A DNA stretch of 21,400 bases from CAKRHR01 sp964423195 (GTDB lineage Bacteria > Bacillota > Clostridia > Lachnospirales > Lachnospiraceae). Made by a program: the position numbers and the translations under genes. The DNA lies in contig CAYRDY010000030.1 of NCBI GenBank assembly GCA_964423195.1, positions 1 through 21,400 on the forward strand, given 5' to 3'. Positions 14,092 through 21,380 of this stretch are shown here, piece after piece; the stretch's first letter is position 1, and each line of letters starts with the position of its first letter. The notes under the pieces are model-generated. The model ran no database searches. It was not told the origin of the DNA and was given only the letters and a program-made list of their open reading frames with translations.

Positions 14092-14573
14092 AAATACGCA
14101 CGCGCGGCAGACATGTCATCGATATGGTCTTTCCGATCGCTCTGTTCTTTGTCTTCGCCGCCTCCGCACTGGCCGTGCTGATCCTTGCCGCGGACATTTA
14201 CAGCTCCGCCAACCGCCAACTGGATGTCAATGAGGAAAAATATACGCCGCTGTCATACATCTCCGAGAAGATCCGCCAGAGTGACACCGGCGGCGCCATT
14301 GATATTGTCAATATCGACGGCACGGAATGCCTTGCGCTCTCCGAAAATTATGACGGCGTCGGCTGTACGACATATATCTACGCCTGCGACGGCATGCTCA
14401 AAGAGCTCTTCATCCGTGACGACGTGCCCGTTTCTCTGGAGGGCGGCACCGACATCCTGGAGATCGTCTCCTTAGAGATTGACGAGCCGGAAGAAGGCTT
14501 ATTCCGGTTCACATTGGTGGACAGGGATGGCCGGAAAACGTCGATGCTTGCCTCGGAAAGGAGCATGCCATGA
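14088..14573 (+). CDS. DUF4860-like pilus-cluster protein
   Basis: A 161-residue protein with one N-terminal membrane span (about 12-36; DMVFPIALFFVFAASALAVL) preceded by basic residues. The extracellular part is beta-rich, with YTPLSYISEKIRQSD, ECLALSENYDG, YIYACDGMLKELFIRDD and a final FRFTLVDRDGRK. This matches my memory of DUF4860, a family found beside GspF and pilin-like genes in clostridia; the function is unknown but likely a minor pilin or assembly factor. It overlaps both neighbours through ATGA junctions. The GGCGGGGGAAAG ribosome binding site lies inside the preceding gene. Confidence 0.8.
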   Translation: MKIRTRGRHVIDMVFPIALFFVFAASALAVLILAADIYSSANRQLDVNEEKYTPLSYISEKIRQSDTGGAIDIVNIDGTECLALSENYDGVGCTTYIYACDGMLKELFIRDDVPVSLEGGTDILEIVSLEIDEPEEGLFRFTLVDRDGRKTSMLASERSMP

Positions 14574-15010
14574 AAAGAAAGCCGGCCGGCCGCTCCGAAT
14601 TGTTGTTGATAGAGATCATTATCGCGATCCTGTTTTTTTCGATCGCCAGCGCCATCTGTCTTCAGATCTTCGTGAAATCCCACACGCTGGGCGAGGACAC
14701 CGGCGCTCTGAATATGGCTGTCACTCAGACATCGTCGGCGGCCGCCGTTTTAAATCGCCCGCAGGCGACTCTGGCGGATTTTGAGCCGCTCTTTCCGGAC
14801 GCTGAGATCTCCGCCGATGCCGCGGATATTTATTATAATAAGGATTTCATTCCGTGCGCGGCGGCGGACGCGGCTTACCGCCTGAATATTACCGCCTCGG
14901 AAAATAACCGGACGATAAGCTATGCGCTGACGGTCTCACGCGTCAGCGACGCGAAAAATATTTACCAGACGGAAGTCCTGACCTATGTGCCCTATCAGGC
15001 GCATTCTTAA
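14570..15010 (+). CDS. Pseudopilin-like protein with a non-canonical prepilin site
   Basis: A 146-residue protein. Residues 9-33 (SELLLIEIIIAILFFSIASA) form a pilin-like hydrophobic helix with a Glu at the fifth position of the LLLIE motif, as in type IV pilins. The residue before the expected cut is Glu10 rather than Gly, so standard prepilin peptidase processing is doubtful. The rest is a small globular domain with two Cys-free beta segments and a DAKNIYQTEVLTYVPY ending. The start overlaps the previous stop (ATGA) and has AAAGGAG upstream. It is probably an inner-membrane or pilus-tip component; the major pilin is not evident in this window. Confidence 0.75.
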   Translation: MKRKPAGRSELLLIEIIIAILFFSIASAICLQIFVKSHTLGEDTGALNMAVTQTSSAAAVLNRPQATLADFEPLFPDAEISADAADIYYNKDFIPCAAADAAYRLNITASENNRTISYALTVSRVSDAKNIYQTEVLTYVPYQAHS

Positions 15011-15027
15011 AGGAGGCTGATTTTTAA

Positions 15028-15525
15028 GTGAAAAAGCGCTCTGTGCCCATGTCCAATATCGGCTCGGCGTCGCTGTTGATGACGTTTATCGTCCTCTGCC
15101 TGGTGACTTTCGCGGTTCTGTCGCTGTCAGGCGCGGTCAGCGAGTACAACTACACGCAGCAGCTGGCTCAGCACAACACGGAATACTTGGAGGCCTCCAA
15201 CGCAGCGACCCAGCTTCTTAGCGAGATCGACGGACAGCTCCGCGAGGCACATAGGATGCAGTCCTTTGCCACAGCGGATGAGACCGCCTACTACGGCGCG
15301 GCGGATGATTTGCTGGGAGAAATATCCGACGTGACAACAGATTTTTCCTCGGATACACCGACAGCCGCCTTTGTGGTTCCCGTGAATGACTCCCAGGCAC
15401 TCTCCGTCGTATTGGAGCTCAACCCGCCGCGGGATTTCGCGGACGGCTACTATAAGGTCAAAACCTGGCAGGAGGTCTCCACGGCTGAATGGCACGGTGA
15501 TGACAGCCTGAATCTGATTCAGTAG
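15028..15525 (+). CDS. PilX-like single-span protein of the pilus cluster
   Basis: A 165-residue protein starting at a GTG with AAAGGAGG about 11 bases upstream. Residues 10-36 are a hydrophobic span (GSASLLMTFIVLCLVTFAVL) followed by an amphipathic helix with repeated Gln/Asn/Glu (YNYTQQLAQHNTEYLEASNAATQLL). This pattern resembles the N-terminal part of PilX-type minor pilins. The remaining domain has TAAFVVPVNDSQALSVVLEL and YYKVKTWQEVSTAEW. No catalytic motif is visible. It follows the pseudopilin gene by 17 bases in the same operon. The family assignment is by analogy, and another envelope function is possible. Confidence 0.72.
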   Translation: MKKRSVPMSNIGSASLLMTFIVLCLVTFAVLSLSGAVSEYNYTQQLAQHNTEYLEASNAATQLLSEIDGQLREAHRMQSFATADETAYYGAADDLLGEISDVTTDFSSDTPTAAFVVPVNDSQALSVVLELNPPRDFADGYYKVKTWQEVSTAEWHGDDSLNLIQ

Positions 15526-15552
15526 ACATCTCAGACAAATGCATAACTTTTT

Positions 15553-15637
15553 GCGCCAAGAGACGGCGTGGCGCTGAAAATAAAGGCCGACCGACGGCGC
15601 CTTTTGCGATTATTTTTTGCGCGCCAGGATATGGCGC
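15553..15637 (+). repeat. Duplicated GCGCCA/TGGCGC stem-loops before pilT
   Basis: Two hairpins with identical 6-bp stems: GCGCCA 15553-15558 with TGGCGC 15569-15574, and GCGCCA 15621-15626 with TGGCGC 15632-15637. Each is preceded by a T-run and followed by an A-rich AATAAA tract, suggesting duplication of a unit of about 68 bases. They occupy the 177-bp gap before pilT, in which no separate promoter was identified. Confidence 0.6.
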
Positions 15638-15702
15638 TGCAATAAAAATAAAAATCGCCCGACAGGGCTTACACACAATATTTTTAAAGGATGGATAAAA
15701 TC

Positions 15703-16758
15703 ATGGACATTAAAAGTTTATTTAAGTACGCTATCGATCACGACGCCTCCGATGTATTTATCGTCGCAGGCCTCCCGGCCTCCTCGCGCATCCACAATAC
15801 CATTGTGCGCTATGACAATCATCGGCTGATGCCGGACGACACGGAAAAACTGGTGCGGCAGATCTATGAACTCGCGGGGCACCGCTCAATGGATCACCTT
15901 CAGAAGACCGGCGACGACGACTTTTCTTTTGCCGTTCCCGGCCTGTCAAGATTCAGAGTCAATGCCTATAAACAGAGGGGCACACTCTCCGCTGTGGTCC
16001 GCATCATCACATTCACACTGCCGGATCCGGAGCGCCTTGGCATTCCGGACAGCATCATGGATCTGACCCGCTTCTCAAAGGGACTCGTCCTGATCACCGG
16101 CCCCGCCGGAAGCGGTAAATCGACGACGCTGGCCTGCATGATTGACGCCATTAACCGCAACACGGAGAGCCATATCATCACGCTGGAGGATCCGCTGGAA
16201 TATCTGCACCGCCACAACAGGAGCATTGTCAGTCAGCGCGAGATCAACGTCGACACCGAGAGCTATGTGACTGCCCTGCGCGCGGCGCTGCGCCAGAGTC
16301 CGGACGTGATCCTGCTCGGCGAGATGCGGGACTATGAGACGATTCAGGTCGCCATGACGGCCGCCGAGACCGGCCACCTGATTCTCTCAACCTTGCACAC
16401 CATCGGCAGCGCCAATACGATCGACCGCATCATTGACGTCTTCCCGCCAAACCAGCAGCGCCAGATTGCCGTACAGCTCTCCATGGTCCTGAAGGCCGTC
16501 GTCTCACAGCAGCTGATCCCGTCAACGGACGGCACTCGTGTGCCGGCATTTGAGCTGATGACCGTCACTCCGGCCATCCGCAATATGATCCGCGACAACA
16601 AGATCCCTCAGATCGACGGCATCGTCTACTCCGCCTCCGGCAAGGAAATGTTCGCGATGGACACCAGCCTCGCCCAGCTCTGCAAGAGCGGCAAGATCAC
16701 AAAGGACACGGCGCTGGCCTATGCCACCAATCCGGAGATGCTGGCAAAGAAAATATGA
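15703..16758 (+). CDS. pilT: PilT-type pilus ATPase
   Basis: A 351-residue hexameric secretion ATPase. It has an N-terminal PAS-like domain (about 1-100; DASDVFIVAGLPASSRI), Walker A GPAGSGKST (133-141), Asp box (ITLEDPLEY, 159-167), Walker B (VILLGEMRD, 202-210) and His box (TGHLILSTLHT, 223-233). AIRNMIRDNK (291-300) matches the AIRNLIRE motif of PilT retraction ATPases and separates it from PilB/GspE. In the cytoplasm it would act with the GspF/PilC platform to move or depolymerise pili. The start at 15703 is spaced properly from AAAGGA; the ATG at 15691 overlaps that site. No PilB is present in the window. Confidence 0.95.
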   Translation: MDIKSLFKYAIDHDASDVFIVAGLPASSRIHNTIVRYDNHRLMPDDTEKLVRQIYELAGHRSMDHLQKTGDDDFSFAVPGLSRFRVNAYKQRGTLSAVVRIITFTLPDPERLGIPDSIMDLTRFSKGLVLITGPAGSGKSTTLACMIDAINRNTESHIITLEDPLEYLHRHNRSIVSQREINVDTESYVTALRAALRQSPDVILLGEMRDYETIQVAMTAAETGHLILSTLHTIGSANTIDRIIDVFPPNQQRQIAVQLSMVLKAVVSQQLIPSTDGTRVPAFELMTVTPAIRNMIRDNKIPQIDGIVYSASGKEMFAMDTSLAQLCKSGKITKDTALAYATNPEMLAKKI

Positions 16759-16769
16759 CAGAACTTCCA

Positions 16770-16802
16770 AAAAATGGGCCAGGTAACACCTGACCCATTT
16801 TT
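16770..16802. terminator. Bidirectional terminator between pilT and the aminopeptidase gene
   Basis: AAAAATGGG (16770-16778) pairs with CCCATTTTT (16794-16802); inside, CAGGT pairs with ACCTG, with one mismatch between the helices and a 3-base loop. The A-run and T-run make it suited to stop both convergent genes. Confidence 0.85.
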
Positions 16803-17918
16803 CTATATCAGATTCTCCGGATTCAGCCCCGCGAGCTCCGGAAGGACAAAGCGGCCGTCCTTTCGGATCAGCACATCGTCAAAATAAATTTCTCCGCCGC
16901 CGTACTCAGGCCTCTGAATACAGACCAGATCCCAGTGGATGGACGAGTGATTGCCGTTCGGCGCGGTGTCATAGCAGTTGCCCGGCGTAAAATGGAATGA
17001 TCCCGCAATTTTCTCATCAAACAGCGTATCCTTCATCGGTCTCAGAATATACGGATTGACACCGATCGAAAATTCACCCACATATCTGGCGCCCTCGTCG
17101 ATATCCAGGATCTCATTGATGCGCTCCGTATTGTTAGCCGTGGCTCTCACGATTTTGCCGTCCTTAAACTCAAAGCTGACATCCTCAAATGTGAACCCCT
17201 GGTAAACCGCAGGCGTATTGTATGTCAGGCTGCCGTTGATCGAATCTCTGACCGGCGCTGTGAAGACCTCGCCGTCGGGAATATTGGCGTTGCCGGCACA
17301 TGGAACCGCCGGAATGCCCTTGATGGAGAACGTCAGATCCGTGCCCGGGCCCACCAGGCGCACGCGGTCCGTGCGGTTCATCAGATCGACCAGCGGCGCC
17401 ATCGCGCTGTCCATTTTTGAATAGTCCAGGTTGCAGACATCGAAATAAAAATCCTCAAACGCCTCCAAACTCTGGCTGTTGAGCTGCGCCATCGCGTGGT
17501 TCGGATAGCGCAGAACCACCCAGCGCGTCTTCGGCACGCGGATGTCATAATGCACCGGCGTCATGTACAGGCGCTCATAGATCCGCATTTTGTCCTGCGG
17601 GACATCGGAATACTCGGCCACATTGTCCGTGCCGCGCACCGCGATGTAACAATCCATCTGCTTCATCAGCTCCGCCTCGTTCTGAGCCATGATTTGCATC
17701 TGCTCCTCCGTGCAGGAGAGCAATAGCTCCCGCTCCACGCGCGGATCAGTATATTTGACGAACGGTACGGCGCCGATCCTGTAAACTTCTTTCACCAGAG
17801 CCCGCGCCAGATCCTGCGTCGAAGGCCCCGTATACTGAATGTAAACCTTGTCGCCGCGCTTCGCCTCCACGGAATGATTCACCAGATTGCCCGCCAGAAT
17901 TTTAATTCTCTCATCCAT
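16803..17918 (-). CDS. M29-family metalloaminopeptidase
   Basis: A 371-residue cytoplasmic enzyme of the thermophilic aminopeptidase (M29) family, which removes N-terminal residues from peptides using two divalent metals. The likely ligands are in order: Glu217 in NIPDGEVFTAP, Glu282 in VGEFSIG, His309 in GSFHFTPG, and His328 and Asp330 in SSIHWD. Length agrees with clostridial homologs. The start at 17918 has AAGGGG upstream; an earlier in-frame ATG at 17963 lacks a site. It is convergent with pilT and divergent from malQ, so probably a single-gene unit. Confidence 0.92.
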   Translation of the reverse strand: MDERIKILAGNLVNHSVEAKRGDKVYIQYTGPSTQDLARALVKEVYRIGAVPFVKYTDPRVERELLLSCTEEQMQIMAQNEAELMKQMDCYIAVRGTDNVAEYSDVPQDKMRIYERLYMTPVHYDIRVPKTRWVVLRYPNHAMAQLNSQSLEAFEDFYFDVCNLDYSKMDSAMAPLVDLMNRTDRVRLVGPGTDLTFSIKGIPAVPCAGNANIPDGEVFTAPVRDSINGSLTYNTPAVYQGFTFEDVSFEFKDGKIVRATANNTERINEILDIDEGARYVGEFSIGVNPYILRPMKDTLFDEKIAGSFHFTPGNCYDTAPNGNHSSIHWDLVCIQRPEYGGGEIYFDDVLIRKDGRFVLPELAGLNPENLI

Positions 17919-18005
17919 CGAAAATAACCCCTTTTCTATAAGTATCCATCTGCAGCAGCTCATGCAAACGCATCCGCGGCAGCGCGTAAAAATACCCTCT
18001 GCGGC

Positions 18006-18019
18006 GATTTGCGCAAATC
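18006..18019. other. 14-bp perfect palindrome in the aminopeptidase/malQ divergent region
   Basis: GATTTGCGCAAATC is fully self-complementary, in the style of a dimeric regulator site. It lies about 90 bases upstream of the aminopeptidase start. A weak minus-strand promoter (TTGACG 18056-18061, only 15 bases from TAAGAT 18035-18040) would place it in that gene's leader. The remaining part of the 295-bp gap holds the malQ promoter. Confidence 0.45.
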
Positions 18020-18118
18020 CGAACTGCCAATTCTATCTTACATACTATCATGCCCCGTCAAAAAAAGAAAGACCGAAAATGTAACAAATGAAAAACAAAA
18101 AATTTTTTCAAAATGTCT

Positions 18119-18146
18119 ATGACAAATCAGCAAAATCGTGTATTAT
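18119..18146 (+). promoter_or_regulatory. Probable malQ promoter
   Basis: -35 ATGACA (18119-18124), 16-base spacer, -10 TATTAT (18141-18146). The leader would be about 60 bases, ending at GGAGG. Confidence 0.55.
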
Positions 18147-18213
18147 AAAAGTAGATTCACGAACGTCAAAAACAAGGGTTCTTTTCAAAAATACTATATA
18201 TGGAGGTTTATAT

Positions 18214-19863
18214 ATGGCTACACTCAAAAACAAAATGACGCGTTACTGCGGTATTCTCGTCCATCCGACATCTTTCCCGTCCCCTTACGGCATCGGCGAT
18301 ATGGGACAGGGCGCTTACGATTTCATCGATTTTCTGGCAGAAGCGGGGCTGACGCTGTGGCAGTGCCTGCCGCTCGGCCCGACGGGTTTCGGCGACTCGC
18401 CGTACCAGTCCTTCTCCTCCTTCGCCGGTCAGCCGCTGATCATCAGTCCGGACAAGCTCAGGGAAATGCACCTGCTGACGGACAGGGATCTGAGCGATAT
18501 CCCGGAATGGGATGAGGAAAAGATCGATTATGGCCCGGCCATCATTTACAAGACAGAACTGCTCAAAAAATCTTATAAACACTTCAAGGCCAGCCGCAGC
18601 GTAAAGCTCCATGAGGCTTTTGAAACCTTCTGTGAAGCGCAGGGATACTGGCTCAACGATTATGCCCTGTTTATGGCGCTCAAGGACGCAAATGGCGGCA
18701 GGGCGTGGACACAGTGGCCTGAAAAATACAAATTTATCAAGCCGCGCACCCGCACAATCACTGAAAAAGAATACGCCGATGAGATCGGCTATTACAAATA
18801 TCTTCAGTTTATCTTCTCGAAACAGTGGCGGGAACTCAGGGCCTATGCCAATAAAAATCATATTTCCATCATCGGCGATATCCCGATTTTTGTGTCGCCG
18901 GACAGCGCCGATGTCTGGGGCAGCAAACACCTCTATCAGCTGGATTCCAAGGGCTTTCCGACGGCTGTGGCCGGTGTGCCGCCGGACTATTTTTCCGAGA
19001 CCGGCCAGCTGTGGGGCAACCCGCTGTACGACTGGGATGCCCACGCCGCCGAGGGCTACGCCTGGTGGACCGCCCGCATCGCGCACCAGCTGGAGCTCGT
19101 CGATTATCTGCGCATCGACCATTTCCGCGGCTTTGAATCCTACTGGGCCGTGCCTTACGGCGAGGAGACCGCCGTCAACGGACAGTGGATCAAGGGTCCC
19201 GGAGAGGATTTGTTCAAGGCGATCAGCAAAAAACTCGGCGATGACCTGCCGATTTTTGCCGAGGATCTGGGCGTGATCACGCCGGAGGTCGAGGCGCTGC
19301 GCGATGCCTTCAACTTTCCGGGCATGAAAGTCCTCCAGTTCGGCTTCGAGGATCTCGCGGAAAACGCATTCCTTCCGCATCAGTTCAAGAGCAGCAACTG
19401 CATCTGCTACACAGGTACACATGACAATGACACCACGCGCGGCTGGTATGAGAGCGTCAGCGAAAAGGTCCGCGACAAGGTGCGTCGCTATATGCGCTGT
19501 GACGGCAGCTATATCACCTGGGATTTCATCCGCACGGCCATGGCATCCACCGCCAAATACGCCCTTTTCCCGCTCCAGGATCTCTTTGGCCTGGACAGCA
19601 GCGCCCGCATGAACACGCCGGGAGTGGCGGCTGGAAACTGGGCGTGGCGTTATCGCGCGGATCGCCTGAACAGTGAAACTGCTCAGCAGATCCGGGAGAC
19701 CTGTGTTTTATTTGGCCGCTCCGGGGATGTGGACGAAGAAACTAACGCGGTGAAAACGACAGCAGATCAAGCGGCGACGACAGGCAACGGCTGTGCTCCG
19801 GAAATTCATCCGACCGCAGACGCCTCACGGGCTCAGAAAAATTCGGGTTCGGGCGTCTCCTGA
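18214..19863 (+). CDS. malQ: 4-alpha-glucanotransferase (amylomaltase)
   Basis: A 549-residue GH77 enzyme that transfers alpha-1,4-glucan segments in maltodextrin and glycogen metabolism. The start of the fold (GILVHPTSFPSPYGIGDMG, 13-31) and active site are clear: nucleophile Asp302 in LRIDHFRG, acid/base Glu350 in FAEDLG, and Asp404 in YTGTHDNDT. RMNTPGVAAGNWAWR (465-479) is the typical final motif. The start at 18214 has GGAGG upstream; the ATG at 18088 does not. The normal fold ends near residue 502; an extra tail of about 47 Thr/Ala/Ser-rich residues follows and runs into the terminator hairpin, suggesting loss of an older stop codon. No other maltodextrin genes are nearby. Confidence 0.96.
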   Translation: MATLKNKMTRYCGILVHPTSFPSPYGIGDMGQGAYDFIDFLAEAGLTLWQCLPLGPTGFGDSPYQSFSSFAGQPLIISPDKLREMHLLTDRDLSDIPEWDEEKIDYGPAIIYKTELLKKSYKHFKASRSVKLHEAFETFCEAQGYWLNDYALFMALKDANGGRAWTQWPEKYKFIKPRTRTITEKEYADEIGYYKYLQFIFSKQWRELRAYANKNHISIIGDIPIFVSPDSADVWGSKHLYQLDSKGFPTAVAGVPPDYFSETGQLWGNPLYDWDAHAAEGYAWWTARIAHQLELVDYLRIDHFRGFESYWAVPYGEETAVNGQWIKGPGEDLFKAISKKLGDDLPIFAEDLGVITPEVEALRDAFNFPGMKVLQFGFEDLAENAFLPHQFKSSNCICYTGTHDNDTTRGWYESVSEKVRDKVRRYMRCDGSYITWDFIRTAMASTAKYALFPLQDLFGLDSSARMNTPGVAAGNWAWRYRADRLNSETAQQIRETCVLFGRSGDVDEETNAVKTTADQAATTGNGCAPEIHPTADASRAQKNSGSGVS

Positions 19864-19876
19864 TTCCGGAGACGCC
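19852..19876 (+). terminator. Hairpin overlapping the malQ stop codon
   Basis: GGCGTCTCC (19852-19860) pairs perfectly with GGAGACGCC (19868-19876). The stop codon TGA is in the 7-base loop. A TTTT follows about eight bases later, so it is a weak terminator. Confidence 0.55.
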
Positions 19877-19921
19877 AGCAGTCGTTTTCTGAAATTTGAA
19901 TCATGATTCGGGGGATATGAA

Positions 19922-20662
19922 ATGTTTCGATTTATCATCATGATATTATTTATGCTCCTAATGTACATCGTCAGCATTCCGCAGTTTATTTACTACGAGA
20001 TTCGGCGGAAAAAACATCCCAGGGAATGCGCCGTATCTGGCCAGAAATTTGTCGTCTGGGTGTTGCGTACACTGACGCGAATGACCGGCTCAAAAGTGAC
20101 CGTCCTCGGCCTGGAGAATGTCCCTGCGGAGGGTCCGGTCCTCTACGTCGGCAATCACCGCAGCATTTTCGACGCGATTATCGGCTACGGCTTTGTCAAA
20201 AATAATACCGGCTTTATTGCCAAGGATACGCTCAGGAGAGTACCGCTGATCGGGCGATGGATGAAAATTATCAACTGCCTGTTCCTCAGCCGCGACGACA
20301 TCCGAGAGGCCTTTAAGACCATCCAGGACGGCATTGAGCTCGTCAAGGAGGGCACGTCCATCTTTATTTTCCCGGAGGGCAAGCGCGCCAAAGAGGCGGA
20401 GCTTCTGCCGTTCAAGGAGGGCAGCCTAAAAATCGCCGACAGGAGCGGCTGTCCGGTCGTGCCTGTCGCCATCACCGGCACAGAAAATATCTTTGAGGCA
20501 CATTTCCCGAGAGTGCTGCCAGCCAATGTCGTCTTTGAATTTGGCGAGCCGATCGACCTCAAAGCCCTTGACAGGGATACAAAGCGCCATGCCGGGGCCT
20601 ATGTGCGCGACATCATTATCAATATGCGCGGGAAACATCAAAATATTGAAACGGCCGTATAA
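19922..20662 (+). CDS. plsC: 1-acyl-sn-glycerol-3-phosphate acyltransferase (PlsC-like)
   Basis: A 246-residue membrane-bound acyltransferase. An N-terminal hydrophobic segment (3-26) anchors it. The catalytic motif is H79-RSIF-D84 (HX4D), followed by FIAKDTL, FLSRDD, FPEGKR (150-155, where most members have FPEGTR) and VPVAITGT (180-187). It would acylate lysophosphatidic acid to phosphatidic acid in phospholipid synthesis; another lyso-lipid acceptor is possible. GGGGGAT precedes the start. It lies 58 bases after malQ and may be partly co-transcribed with it. Confidence 0.92.
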   Translation: MFRFIIMILFMLLMYIVSIPQFIYYEIRRKKHPRECAVSGQKFVVWVLRTLTRMTGSKVTVLGLENVPAEGPVLYVGNHRSIFDAIIGYGFVKNNTGFIAKDTLRRVPLIGRWMKIINCLFLSRDDIREAFKTIQDGIELVKEGTSIFIFPEGKRAKEAELLPFKEGSLKIADRSGCPVVPVAITGTENIFEAHFPRVLPANVVFEFGEPIDLKALDRDTKRHAGAYVRDIIINMRGKHQNIETAV

Positions 20663-20681
20663 GATATTCGCTTCATTTACG

Positions 20682-20766
20682 GTCAAAATATGATTGTCAA
20701 AATATAAAAATGATGATAAAATCTTTCATATGCGATGCCGCCCGGCAATAGGGCGCGTCAAAATAT
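20682..20766 (+). repeat. Three copies of GTCAAAATAT upstream of the last gene
   Basis: Exact copies at 20682-20691, 20696-20705 and 20757-20766. The second overlaps the -35 box, and the third lies in the leader. They could be binding sites for a regulator or chance repeats in AT-rich DNA. A small hairpin (CGCCC/GGGCG, 20739-20755) lies between copies 2 and 3. Confidence 0.4.
20694..20722 (+). promoter_or_regulatory. Promoter of the terminal membrane-protein gene
   Basis: -35 TTGTCA (20694-20699), 17-base spacer, -10 TAAAAT (20717-20722) with TGA before it (extended -10). Confidence 0.65.
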
Positions 20767-20786
20767 TAAATAAGGGAGGCTCTATC

Positions 20787-21380
20787 GTGACACTCGCACC
20801 AATCGCACTTATATCAACGTTGGCGATCGTCCTGATCATCATCGCTGTTGTATTAATCGCCGCAGTTGTCGCCCTCTATTTTTTTGGACGCAGACAGCAG
20901 AAAAAAATGGAGGAGGCGCAGGAACAGATTGACGCCAATTCCCAGCAGATCACCATGCTGGTCATTGACAAAAAGAAGATGCGGCTCAAAGACGCAAATC
21001 TGCCACAGGTGGTCGTGGACGCGACGCCGAAATACGCAAGGCGCTCCAAGGTACCTGTCGTCAAGGCCAAGGTCGGCCCGCGAATCATGACGCTGATCGC
21101 CGATAATGACATCTTTGACATGATCCCTGTCAAGCAGGAAATCAAGGCCACCGTCAGCGGTATCTATATCACCAAAGTACGCAGTCTTAGGGGTCCGGCC
21201 CTCGTGAAGCCGGGAAAGAGAACCATGCGTCAAAAACTGATGGGCAAACTCAGACAGATCAACGAGGAGGATGCCGCTGCAAAAGCGGAAGAAGAGAAAA
21301 AGGCAAAAAAGAATGGCGGAGGCAATAAAAACGCCAAGAACACGGTTGCGGACAGCGATTCCAAAAAGAAGAAGAAATAA
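20787..21380 (+). CDS. Membrane-anchored protein of unknown function with lysine-rich C-terminus
   Basis: A 197-residue protein starting at GTG (20787) with GGGAGG seven bases upstream. Residues 7-34 are a single strong membrane span (IALISTLAIVLIIIAVVLIA). A short helix rich in Gln and Glu follows (36-55), then a conserved-looking beta domain (56-140; MLVIDKKKMRLKD, PQVVVDATPKYARRSKVPVV, GPRIMTLIADNDIFDMIPV, VSGIYITKVRSL). The last 50 residues are Lys, Ala and Glu rich, ending in KKKKK, suggesting binding to nucleic acid, acidic lipid or another cytoplasmic partner. I do not recognise a named family. An upstream TTG at 20694 is inside the promoter and rejected. The last 20 bases of the window hold nothing identifiable. 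Confidence 0.8.
   Translation: MTLAPIALISTLAIVLIIIAVVLIAAVVALYFFGRRQQKKMEEAQEQIDANSQQITMLVIDKKKMRLKDANLPQVVVDATPKYARRSKVPVVKAKVGPRIMTLIADNDIFDMIPVKQEIKATVSGIYITKVRSLRGPALVKPGKRTMRQKLMGKLRQINEEDAAAKAEEEKKAKKNGGGNKNAKNTVADSDSKKKKK

Noticed and set aside
15526..15702. CRISPR-like repeats before pilT
   Set aside because: Only two copies of a short hairpin occur, without regular spacers or cas genes.
18208..19422. Minus-strand open frame of 404 codons opposite malQ
   Set aside because: malQ shows full GH77 active-site motifs; the antisense product matches nothing recognisable.
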